A stretch of DNA of 11,721 bases from an uncultured Collinsella sp. (lineage in GTDB: Bacteria; Actinomycetota; Coriobacteriia; Coriobacteriales; Coriobacteriaceae), in NCBI GenBank assembly GCA_958370325.1, contig CATXJW010000052.1:1-11721 (forward strand), given 5' to 3'. Position 1 is the stretch's first letter, and each line of letters starts with the position of its first letter. The notes beneath the pieces were generated by a model. The model saw only the letters and a list, made by a program, of their open reading frames with translations, was not told the DNA's origin and ran no database searches. The translations under genes and the position numbers were made by a program. This document shows positions 5,901 through 11,721 of this stretch, one piece after another.

Positions 5901-6004
5901 GACGATCCTGTAAAGGATCACCTGGTCATCGTCTGTCCGGTGGGGTCAACCCACCGGTAGACTCCTACCTTTAGCCCCCTCCCGTTCCGTGCGCGGGAGG
6001 GGGC
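5901..6004 (+). terminator. Cluster of stems ending the carrier transcript
   Basis: Three stems follow the carrier gene. GATCCT and AGGATC enclose GTAA at about 5904-5919, inside outer arms GACGAT and ATCGTC. CCGGTGGG (5937-5944) pairs with CCCACCGG (5950-5957), 5-base loop. The strongest joins GCCCCCTCCCG (5974-5984) to CGGGAGGGGGC (5994-6004), 9-base loop. No good T-tract follows the last stem, so it is a likely but imperfect terminator. Confidence 0.6.
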
Positions 6005-6013
6005 GCACTTATG

Positions 6014-6039
6014 TTCCGGCGTTTTACCAAACGCCGGAA
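6014..6039. repeat. Perfect 11-base-pair palindrome with 4-base loop
   Basis: TTCCGGCGTTT (6014-6024) and AAACGCCGGAA (6029-6039) flank TACC. It is symmetric enough to act from either strand. It begins the repeat-rich segment and may be an intergenic palindromic unit. Confidence 0.75.
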
Positions 6040-6055
6040 TCACTCGACGCTGCAA

Positions 6056-6320
6056 GCCCGCCAGAGCGGCAATCTGACGTTCAATCGTCGGGCATGGCCA
6101 AAAGGCCTATGCCCTCCTCTTTCACGTCACCTTGCTCGCTCTGGCGGGCTTTCGCTGACTTTTGTTCCACCTGCGGCGCTGCCATCGTTGGTGCAAAGGT
6201 GTCAGGTTGCTTCGCGCCATTCCCTCCTCTTTCGCGTCACCTTGCACGCTCTGGCGGGCGCTCGCTGACTTATGCTCCACCTGCGATGTTTCCATTATTG
6301 ATGCAAAGGGGTCAGGTTAG
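6056..6320. repeat. Composite repeat: inverted arm plus two direct units of 110-bp period
   Basis: The segment 6112-6208 is repeated at 6222-6318 with 83 of 97 positions identical by hand count and an offset of exactly 110 bases. Both units contain GCTCTGGCGGGC (6138-6149, 6248-6259). Its reverse complement, GCCCGCCAGAGC, occurs at 6056-6067. A hairpin with AAAA loop and one bulged base (6090-6114, arms starting GGGCAT and ending ATGCCC) lies just before the first unit. The period is not a multiple of three, so the repeated sequence is read in different frames, which argues against coding. This looks like a dispersed non-coding repeat. No transposase is present. Confidence 0.75.
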
Positions 6321-6337
6321 CTTGTACCAAAAAGGGG

Positions 6338-6406
6338 AAGTTGCGGTGGAAAAGCTCCTGTTTGTGTGTCCTAAGGGACTAAGCGGGAACTATTCCACCG
6401 CAACTT
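6338..6406. repeat. 69-bp near-perfect palindrome
   Basis: Outer arms AAGTTGCGGTGGAA (6338-6351) and TTCCACCGCAACTT (6393-6406) are perfect. Inside them the two strands keep pairing: 2 bp, then 9 bp with some G-T pairs, interrupted by single mismatches. A 3-base bulge and GTCC-GGAC around TAAG complete it. In all about 29 base pairs fold into one hairpin. It could be a small mobile or palindromic intergenic element, a structured RNA, or a terminator without T-tract. Confidence 0.75.
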
Positions 6407-6468
6407 ATCGAGCGCGTGTTTGGTTGGTGCCTGTTGATGGCCTGGGCATCGGGGAGGGTCTGCTCCGT

Positions 6469-6474
6469 TATAAT
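6469..6474 (+). promoter_or_regulatory. -10 box upstream of the DUF1846 gene
   Basis: A perfect TATAAT lies 42 bases before the ATG at 6516. No good -35 is seen at 17-18 bases upstream. It is the only strong promoter-like hexamer between the repeats and the gene. Confidence 0.5.
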
Positions 6475-6515
6475 CGCGTAGGAACTTAATTTACGAAACG
6501 GGACGGGAGCCATAT

Positions 6516-7997
6516 ATGCGCCAGGGTTTCGACAACGCGAAATATATCGAGCTGCAGGCCGCTCATATTAAAGAGCGCATCTCGCAGTTTGGCGGCAAGC
6601 TGTATTTGGAGTTTGGCGGCAAGCTGTTCGATGACTATCACGCGAGCCGCGTGCTACCGGGTTTTGAGCCGGACAGCAAGTTCCGCATGCTCAAGAGCAT
6701 CGCCGACGATGTCGAGGTTATCATCGCGATCAACGCGAACCACATCGAGAAAAACAAGGCTCGTGGTGACCTTGGCATTACCTATGACGAGGATGTGCTG
6801 CGCCTGGTTGACCTGTTCCGCGGCAACGGCTTTGCCGTCGCGGCTGTGGTCATCACCCAGTACGCCGGCCAGCCCGCTGCCGATGTGTTCCGCAACCGCC
6901 TGAACGCGCTCGGTATTCCCGCCAAGCTGCACTATCCCATCGAGGGGTATCCGCACGATGTCGATCTGATCGTGTCCGACGATGGCTATGGCAAGAACGA
7001 GTTTGTCGAGACCACCCGACCGCTCGTTGTGGTCACTGCCCCCGGTCCTGGCTCGGGCAAGCTTGCCACCTGCCTGTCTCAGCTCTATCACGAGCACAAG
7101 CATGGCACGGCCGCCGGCTATGCCAAATTCGAGACCTTCCCGGTTTGGAATCTTCCTCTGACGCATCCGGTCAATATTGCCTACGAGGCCGCCACGGCGG
7201 ACCTCGACGATGCCAACATCATCGATTCCTTCCACCTTGAGGCCTACAACAAGACCACGGTCAACTACAACCGCGACGTCGAGGCCTTCCCGGTGGTCCG
7301 TGCCCTGATGGAAAAGATCCTGGGCAAGAGCCCCTACCAGAGCCCCACGGACATGGGCGTCAATATGGTCGGCTTTGCCATCACCGATGACGATGCCTGC
7401 CGCGACGCTTCCAAGATGGAGATCGTCCGCCGCTACTTTACCGCGGTCGAAAATGTGCGCCGTACCGGCGTGGGCGATGAGCAAGTCGACCGTCTCAAGA
7501 TTATTATGAAGAAGGCCGGCATCGATAAGAACTACTCACCGGCGCGCTCGGCGGCCCTCACCAGGGAGCAGCTGACGGGTGGTCCCGTGGGTGCCATGGT
7601 TATGCCCGATGGCTCCGTGGTGACCGGTAAGACCTCCACGCGCCTAGGCGCCGCAAGTTCGCTCATTATGAACGCCCTCAAGCATGTCTCGGGCGTCGAC
7701 CTTGAGCTCGAGGTCATTAGCGATGAGGCGATCGAGCCCATCAGCAAGCTCAAGACGCATTTCCTGGGCAGCAAAAACCCGCGCCTCCACACCGACGAGA
7801 CGCTTATGGCGCTGTCGATCACCTCGGCCACGAGTGAGACGGCCGCTCGCGTCCTTTCGGGCCTGGAGCAGCTGCGCGGTTGCGACGCCTTCTTTAGCGT
7901 GATTATCTCGCCGACGGACGAGACGGTACTGCGCAAACTGGGTATCAACGTGTGCTGCGAGCCCAAGTTTGAGCGCCGTGGTTTCTTCCATCGCTAA
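6516..7997 (+). CDS. DUF1846 (UPF0371) family protein
   Basis: A 493-residue soluble protein with no signal peptide or membrane segment. It is recognised as DUF1846/UPF0371 by its overall sequence and length of about 495 residues. Characteristic stretches are RISQFGGKLYLEFGGKLFDD near the start, DGYGKNEFVETTRPLVVVTA in the middle, and HTDETLMALSITSATSETA near the C-terminus. APGPGSGK at 175-182 resembles a phosphate-binding loop but lacks the first Gly and the Ser/Thr after Lys. GGGAG at 6505-6509 lies 6 bases before the ATG. Family function is unknown to me. The gene has its own -10 and terminator, so neighbours give little clue. Confidence 0.93.
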   Translation: MRQGFDNAKYIELQAAHIKERISQFGGKLYLEFGGKLFDDYHASRVLPGFEPDSKFRMLKSIADDVEVIIAINANHIEKNKARGDLGITYDEDVLRLVDLFRGNGFAVAAVVITQYAGQPAADVFRNRLNALGIPAKLHYPIEGYPHDVDLIVSDDGYGKNEFVETTRPLVVVTAPGPGSGKLATCLSQLYHEHKHGTAAGYAKFETFPVWNLPLTHPVNIAYEAATADLDDANIIDSFHLEAYNKTTVNYNRDVEAFPVVRALMEKILGKSPYQSPTDMGVNMVGFAITDDDACRDASKMEIVRRYFTAVENVRRTGVGDEQVDRLKIIMKKAGIDKNYSPARSAALTREQLTGGPVGAMVMPDGSVVTGKTSTRLGAASSLIMNALKHVSGVDLELEVISDEAIEPISKLKTHFLGSKNPRLHTDETLMALSITSATSETAARVLSGLEQLRGCDAFFSVIISPTDETVLRKLGINVCCEPKFERRGFFHR

Positions 7998-8031
7998 GTT
8001 TGAAGCACCGCGGTAATTGCATTACATTTTG

Positions 8032-8064
8032 GCTGTATCGGGTTAGCGCCCGGTACGGCTTTTT
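8032..8064 (+). terminator. Intrinsic terminator of the DUF1846 gene
   Basis: GCTGTATCGGG (8032-8042) pairs with CCCGGTACGGC (8049-8059), with two wobble pairs and loop TTAGCG. Five Ts follow at 8060-8064. Confidence 0.9.
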
Positions 8065-8097
8065 GATCAATAAAGCGCCTATTTCGGCGAAAAATAG

Positions 8098-8119
8098 TTG
8101 TTTACCTGCCTAGAAACAA
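8098..8119. promoter_or_regulatory. Candidate operator of the winged-helix gene
   Basis: TTGTTT (8098-8103) and AAACAA (8114-8119) form an interrupted palindrome with a 10-base spacer. It would cover the -35 position of a promoter using the -10-like TACAAT at 8131-8136. Autorepression by the downstream regulator is a possible reading. Confidence 0.35.
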
Positions 8120-8242
8120 TTTGAGCGGTATACAATAACCGTAACTGTTTCATCCTTAGCGGGATGCCGCATGATGGATATTACCTGCCATCGTGAGGTG
8201 TGTCGGTCGCGCACGGCGCGTTAGATGCTCGTGCTCGGTTTG

Positions 8243-8248
8243 AGGAGG
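8243..8248 (+). promoter_or_regulatory. Ribosome binding site deciding the regulator start
   Basis: AGGAGG lies 5 bases before the ATG at 8254 and inside the longer in-frame reading that begins at 8200. This favours the shorter protein. Confidence 0.8.
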
Positions 8249-8253
8249 CTGCC

Positions 8254-8592
8254 ATGGCGGGCAAGGGTCGTGCGAGTGTCAACGATATGAAGCGTGTCGA
8301 GGTGCTGGTGTTGATGGAGATCGACCAGCAAACCGAAGACAATGGCGGGCCGTATGGTTTCTCGCGCAAAACGCTTGCCGAGCGCGTGGGGGTTTCGCCG
8401 TATCGTGCCCGCGCCGCAATCGATCGCTTGGATTCCGAAGGCATGATTGATGTCGTCTCGCGTTATAGCGACGACGGCGGTCAGCTTGCAAATGGCATTT
8501 GCCTCACCGAACGTGGCGAGTGGTATCTTGAGGGCGTCCGTACCGGCATGCTCGTTCAAGAAATGCTTGAGGACGAGGTTGCTGATCGATAG
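8254..8592 (+). CDS. Small winged-helix DNA-binding regulator
   Basis: A 112-residue protein. Residues 37-61 (FSRKTLAERVGVSP, then RARAAIDRL) form a helix-turn-helix typical of MarR/PadR/GntR-like winged helices. Residues 64-83 resemble the wing, and LTERGEWYL follows, as in many such domains. No ligand-binding or dimerisation domain is visible beyond the C-terminal helix (about 92-108). The start at 8254 is chosen because AGGAGG is 5 bases upstream; the in-frame ATG at 8200 lacks one. It has its own terminator and is not in an operon with pyrG. Family placement below winged helix is not possible by eye. It may control itself or a neighbour. Confidence 0.75.
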   Translation: MAGKGRASVNDMKRVEVLVLMEIDQQTEDNGGPYGFSRKTLAERVGVSPYRARAAIDRLDSEGMIDVVSRYSDDGGQLANGICLTERGEWYLEGVRTGMLVQEMLEDEVADR

Positions 8593-8616
8593 CAGCATGT
8601 AACCCTTGCCATAGCG

Positions 8617-8648
8617 ACGCCGCCTGGGAAACCGGGCGGCGTTTTGTT
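8617..8648 (+). terminator. Intrinsic terminator of the winged-helix gene
   Basis: An 11-base-pair stem joins 8617-8627 and 8632-8642, with one T-G pair, capped by a GAAA tetraloop. TTTTGTTT follows. A strong terminator placed 25 bases after the stop. Confidence 0.93.
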
Positions 8649-8683
8649 TCAAGATTGAGAAATGCAATCGAACACGAGAAAAA

Positions 8684-8712
8684 TTGCGAACGGTCCGCGG
8701 CGCGAGTATTAC
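8684..8712 (+). promoter_or_regulatory. Possible promoter of pyrG
   Basis: TTGCGA (8684-8689) and TATTAC (8707-8712) are spaced 17 bases apart, each matching four of six consensus positions. An alternative -10, TACAAT at 8710-8715, gives a 20-base spacing. It lies between the preceding terminator and pyrG. Confidence 0.45.
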
Positions 8713-8770
8713 AATGAAGACCCGTAAGATGTGGATAAACAACTTCTACGGGAAGCGCAGGTAACTCAAT

Positions 8771-10432
8771 ATGACCAAGCATGTGTTCGTAACCGGTGGC
8801 GTGGTTTCGTCCCTGGGCAAGGGTATCACCGCGGCCTCGCTGGGCCGTCTGCTCAAGTCGCGTGGCTACAAAGTAACGATGCAGAAGGCCGACCCGTATC
8901 TGAACGTCGACCCCGGTACCATGAGCCCGTTCCAGCATGGTGAGGTCTTTGTAACCGAGGATGGTTACGAGTCCGACCTGGACCTGGGTCATTACGAGCG
9001 CTTTATTGATGAGAACCTGACCCGCGATTCCAACTTTACGACCGGTGCCATCTACAAAAGCCTCATCGCCCGCGAGCGCCGCGGCGACTTTTTGGGCGGT
9101 ACCGTGCAGGTGATTCCTCACGTCACCAATGCCATTAAGGATAAGTTCCGCCGCATCGAGGAGCAGACCGGCTCCGATGTAGTCATCACCGAGCTGGGCG
9201 GCACGATCGGCGACATCGAGTCCCAACCGTTTGTCGAGGCCATTCGTCAGTACCGCAAGGAGGCCGGCCCCGAGAACGTCTGCTACATCCATGTGTCGCT
9301 CGTTCCCTATATCGCCGCCGCCCACGAGGTCAAGACCAAGCCCACGCAGCATTCCGTCAAGGAGCTCCGCAGCTTTGGCATCCAGCCCGATATTATCGTG
9401 CTGCGCTCCGACCACCATATCGATGACGCTATCCGCGGAAAGATCGCAAGCTTCTGCGACGTCGACACCGATTGCGTCTTTACCAACGAGGACTGCGCGA
9501 GCATTTACGATGTTCCGCAGCTGCTTGCCGAGCAGGACTTTGACCTGCGCATTTGCGAGCGCCTGGGTCTGGACCCGCGTGAGCGCGACATGAGCGAGTG
9601 GAACGAGTTCCTGCGCAAACAGAATCACGCCAACCATCACGCCGACAAGGTGAAGATCGCCGTCGTTGGCAAGTACACGCAGCTGCCCGATGCGTACCTG
9701 TCGGTTATCGAGGCCCTGCACCACGCGGGCGTGTTCTACGATCGCCACGTTGACGTGCAGCTGGTCGATGGCGAGAGCCTCGACGAGCAGAACGTCTCCG
9801 AGGTCCTGGGTGACGCCTCGGGCATCTTGGTCCCTGGCGGCTTTGGCAAGCGTGCCCTGGAGGGCAAGATCCTCGCGGCCGAGTTCGCCCGCGAGCACAA
9901 GATTCCGTATCTGGGCATTTGCCTGGGTATGCAGGTGGCCGTGTGCGAATTTGCCCGCAACGTCGTCGGCCTTGCCGGCGCCAGCTCTTCCGAGTTCGAT
10001 CCGGATGGCCCGTATAGTGTCATCGACCTGATGAGCTCGCAGGAGGACGTGACCGAGAAGGGCGGCACCATGCGCCTGGGTGCCTATCCATGCAAGCTTG
10101 CTGCCGATTCCCTCGCGCGCGAGGCCTATGGCGAGGACCTCGTCTACGAGCGTCACCGTCACCGTTTTGAGTTCAACAACGCCTTCCGTGACCAGCTCGA
10201 GGACGCCGGCTTGGTTATCTCGGGTCTTTCGCCCGACGAGCGTCTGGTCGAGATGGTCGAGCTGCCGCGCGACGTGCATCCGTGGTATGTGGCAACCCAG
10301 GCTCACCCCGAGTTCAAGAGCCGTCCGACCAACCCGCAGCCGCTGTTCCGAGAGTTCGTGCGTGCCTCGATCGGTCAGCACGAGGGTGTCGATCGCCTGC
10401 AGGTGACGCCCATGAACCTCGCTACGGACTAA
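8771..10432 (+). CDS. pyrG: CTP synthase
   Basis: A 553-residue cytoplasmic enzyme that makes CTP from UTP with ATP and glutamine, the last step of de novo pyrimidine nucleotide synthesis. The N-terminal synthetase domain (about 1-270) opens with KHVFVTGGVVSSLGKG (3-18) and includes KADPYLNVDPGTMSP and the ELGGTIGDIES region (141-151). The C-terminal class I glutaminase domain (about 290-540) has the oxyanion segment GGFGKR (356-361), catalytic Cys384 in GICLGMQ, and His512 and Glu514 in QAHPEF. Length is close to the usual 535-550. The ribosome binding site is weak (AGG, 9 bases before the ATG), but the start matches the family. The stop lies 2 bases before xerD. Confidence 0.98.
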   Translation: MTKHVFVTGGVVSSLGKGITAASLGRLLKSRGYKVTMQKADPYLNVDPGTMSPFQHGEVFVTEDGYESDLDLGHYERFIDENLTRDSNFTTGAIYKSLIARERRGDFLGGTVQVIPHVTNAIKDKFRRIEEQTGSDVVITELGGTIGDIESQPFVEAIRQYRKEAGPENVCYIHVSLVPYIAAAHEVKTKPTQHSVKELRSFGIQPDIIVLRSDHHIDDAIRGKIASFCDVDTDCVFTNEDCASIYDVPQLLAEQDFDLRICERLGLDPRERDMSEWNEFLRKQNHANHHADKVKIAVVGKYTQLPDAYLSVIEALHHAGVFYDRHVDVQLVDGESLDEQNVSEVLGDASGILVPGGFGKRALEGKILAAEFAREHKIPYLGICLGMQVAVCEFARNVVGLAGASSSEFDPDGPYSVIDLMSSQEDVTEKGGTMRLGAYPCKLAADSLAREAYGEDLVYERHRHRFEFNNAFRDQLEDAGLVISGLSPDERLVEMVELPRDVHPWYVATQAHPEFKSRPTNPQPLFREFVRASIGQHEGVDRLQVTPMNLATD

Positions 10433-10434
10433 GG

Positions 10435-11376
10435 GTGCCGGCGAATAAGGAACATACCGAAGCTACTCCCTCGTCGCTCGCTGTGGCGGCGGGGGAGTAT
10501 CTCGATTACCTTGCGGTCGAACGGGGCTTGGCGCGCAATACGATTGCGGCCTACCGTCGTGACCTGACGACGTACTGCGCCTATCTGGAGCGGGCTGACA
10601 TTGCGTCTTTTGAAGATGTGAGCCGTCAGGTCGTGGAGGGCTTTGTTGCCGATCGCCGCGACGGAGGCTATTCCGACGCCTCGGTGGAGCGCGCGCTTGC
10701 TGCCGTGAAGGGTCTGCATGCCTTTTTGGTGCGCGATGGGGCCGTGGCCCAAAACCCGACGGCGGCGTTGCGCCTGCCCAAAAAGGCAGATCGCCTGCCG
10801 GAATACCTTTCGGTGGAGGATGTCTCGGCACTGCTCGATCAAGACTTTCCCGAGGGCGAGATGGGGCTGCGCGATCATGCCATCTTGGAAGTGCTTTACG
10901 GTTGCGGCTTGCGCGTGAGTGAGCTGGTTGGGCTCGATGTGGGCGATATCCATATCGATGACGGGTTTGTCCTGGTGCGCGGTAAGGGCTCCAAGGAGCG
11001 TCTGGCCCCGCTGGTGGGAAGCGCGGCGCGTGCCCTGACACGCTATATAGGTGACGGGCGCACGCTCCTGGCCGCCCATGCTCACGGGACGGAGACCTCG
11101 GCGGCCTTTTTAAATAAGAACGGACGTCGCCTGTCGCGCCAGGCCGTGCATGCGATATGCGAGCGGTATGGGCGTCAGGTGGGGCTGGTGGGGCTCCATC
11201 CCCATACCTTGCGCCACTCCTTTGCCACCCACATGCTCGCGGGCGGTGCCGACCTGCGTGTGCTGCAGGAGATTTTGGGCCATGCCGATATTTCGACCAC
11301 GCAGGTCTACACGCATGTCGACCGCACGCAACTGACCGAGGTCTATCTGGCGGCGCACCCGCTGGCACATCGTTAA
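10435..11376 (+). CDS. xerD: Tyrosine recombinase, XerD type
   Basis: A 313-residue site-specific recombinase, normal length for XerC/XerD, which resolve chromosome dimers at dif. The N-terminal SAM-like core-binding domain covers about 15-105. The catalytic domain has Arg160 (CGLRVSEL), Lys184 (GKGSKER), His257 and Arg260 (HPHTLRHSFATH), His283 (ILGHADISTTQ) and the nucleophile Tyr292 (VYTHV). The GTG at 10435 is chosen as start. The frame stays open upstream inside pyrG, but an earlier ATG at 10282 would overlap pyrG by 151 bases and encode unrelated sequence. The 2-base gap implies translational coupling with pyrG. The D assignment rests on the actinobacterial link between pyrG and xerD, not on diagnostic residues; XerC remains possible. 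Confidence 0.9.
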   Translation: MPANKEHTEATPSSLAVAAGEYLDYLAVERGLARNTIAAYRRDLTTYCAYLERADIASFEDVSRQVVEGFVADRRDGGYSDASVERALAAVKGLHAFLVRDGAVAQNPTAALRLPKKADRLPEYLSVEDVSALLDQDFPEGEMGLRDHAILEVLYGCGLRVSELVGLDVGDIHIDDGFVLVRGKGSKERLAPLVGSAARALTRYIGDGRTLLAAHAHGTETSAAFLNKNGRRLSRQAVHAICERYGRQVGLVGLHPHTLRHSFATHMLAGGADLRVLQEILGHADISTTQVYTHVDRTQLTEVYLAAHPLAHR

Positions 11377-11409
11377 CACATCGCTGGCCTGCATATCTAT
11401 AGGTATTTG

Positions 11410-11479
11410 GGGACGGGCCCCAGATTGCCGCTGCGTGCTTTTGCGCGCGCATGGACAATCTGGGGCCCGTTCCATTTTT
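11410..11479 (+). terminator. Long palindromic terminator after xerD
   Basis: The arms at 11410-11427 and 11456-11473 are 18 bases each and pair throughout with one G-T wobble; the core is GGGCCCCAGATTG. Inside, TGCGTGC (11432-11438) pairs with GCGCGCA (11445-11451). ATTTTT follows the right arm. This is a likely strong terminator of pyrG-xerD. Its size and symmetry also fit a dispersed palindromic repeat. Confidence 0.8.
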
Positions 11480-11603
11480 CGCCACTTGTCGTCGCGGTGG
11501 TGGGACGCACGTGCCTTGGGTGGGGGAGTTTGGGGGCGATGTGAACGGCATGTAAAGGGACGCAAAAATCGCCTCAAGGTCAACTTGAAGGTTGAGGTTG
11601 AAA

Positions 11604-11631
11604 GGCGGGGTGCCACAGGTGGCATCCCGCC
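11604..11631 (-). terminator. Hairpin, possible minus-strand terminator
   Basis: GGCGGGGTGCCA (11604-11615) pairs with TGGCATCCCGCC (11620-11631) with one wobble pair and loop CAGG. On the minus strand the stem is followed by TTTC, and on the plus strand by GTTGC. A weak terminator for leftward transcription is the best reading. Confidence 0.45.
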
Positions 11632-11639
11632 GTTGCTGC

Positions 11640-11699
11640 AAACACAACATATTGTGTTTTCGAACATATGCTCGGGGGTGTTTTGCAACATATTGGGGG
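11640..11699. repeat. Short repeats carrying AACATAT
   Basis: GTGTTTTNNAACATAT occurs at 11654-11669 and again at 11678-11693, period 24, each followed within a few bases by GGGGG. A third AACATAT at 11646-11652 sits in the inverted repeat AAACACAA (11640-11647) and TTGTGTTT (11652-11659). It may be an operator array for a gene outside the window. Confidence 0.55.
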
Positions 11700-11721
11700 T
11701 GGAATGGTGGGGCGGGGTGGG

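Larger units (their letters stand above)
11377..11721. other. Gene-free 3' flank with hairpins and short repeats
   Basis: No convincing gene is seen on either strand. Two strong hairpins (11410-11479 and 11604-11631) are followed by a repeated AACATAT motif from about 11640. G-rich runs continue to the end of the window. A gene on the minus strand could lie further right, since the second hairpin would work as its terminator only if transcription came from there. Confidence 0.6.

Noticed and set aside
5890..5960. Possible tRNA-like fold after the carrier gene
   Set aside because: The stems do not form a cloverleaf, and the loop between CCGGTGGG and CCCACCGG has 5 bases without the TTCRA T-loop pattern.
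6056..6320. CRISPR array
   Set aside because: Only two imperfect units of about 97 bases with a 13-base gap. No short conserved repeats with unique spacers and no cas genes.
5989..6489. 166-codon plus-strand frame through the repeat region
   Set aside because: The 110-base repeat changes frame between units and the frame crosses several hairpins, so the ORF is best explained by repeat composition.
8171..8224. 17-codon ORF ending in an Arg-rich stretch before the winged-helix gene
   Set aside because: No clear ribosome binding site and the length is within chance. There is no attenuator-like stem pair after it.
8504..10381. 625-codon minus-strand frame opposite pyrG
   Set aside because: Antisense shadow of CTP synthase. 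No motifs and no supporting start signal.
10435..11376. Phage or integron integrase marking a mobile element
   Set aside because: Length, motifs and the tight coupling to pyrG fit housekeeping XerD. No tRNA att site or cargo is seen.

Overview
This 11.7-kb window is GC-rich and densely coding on the + strand. It most resembles a gut-type, anaerobic actinobacterium of the Coriobacteriia, with Collinsella as the best guess. That guess is inferred from high-GC codon use, a complete-looking fermentative arginine module, and the actinobacterial pairing of pyrG with a XerD-type recombinase. No 16S or other decisive marker is present.

Bases 1-5871 hold an arginine deiminase (ADI) locus. In order it contains the last 17 codons of one arginine deiminase gene, an ArcT-like PLP aminotransferase (204-1328), a full arginine deiminase gene arcA (1903-3144), catabolic ornithine carbamoyltransferase arcB (3250-4245), and a YfcC/DcuC-family carrier that is probably the arginine/ornithine exchanger (4393-5871). 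ArcA makes citrulline and ammonia, ArcB splits citrulline to ornithine and carbamoyl phosphate, and the carrier would exchange ornithine for arginine. Carbamate kinase (arcC), the ATP-yielding last step, is not in the window. The genes are separated by hairpins, so the locus looks like a series of graded transcription units. A long AT-rich control region with several repeat and palindrome motifs precedes arcA.

Bases 5872-6515 are a gene-free stretch full of repeats. They include a tandem 11-bp repeat, stem-loops, a direct repeat of about 97 bp with a 110-bp period, and a 69-bp near-perfect palindrome.

Bases 6516-8650 carry a DUF1846/UPF0371 protein of unknown function and a 112-residue winged-helix regulator, each followed by an intrinsic terminator. 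Bases 8771-11376 are a tight pyrG-xerD pair (CTP synthase and tyrosine recombinase, 2-nt gap). The last 345 bases have no convincing gene but contain a long palindromic terminator, a second hairpin oriented for the opposite strand, and a short-period motif repeat.

The most notable observation is that bases 1-55 match bases 3091-3145 exactly and then diverge at once. This points to two near-identical arcA genes flanking the aminotransferase, and possibly to an assembly-graph junction at base 1. No clearly new multi-gene system is evident. The unusual material lies in the duplicated arcA, its extreme codon bias, and the structured non-coding segments.
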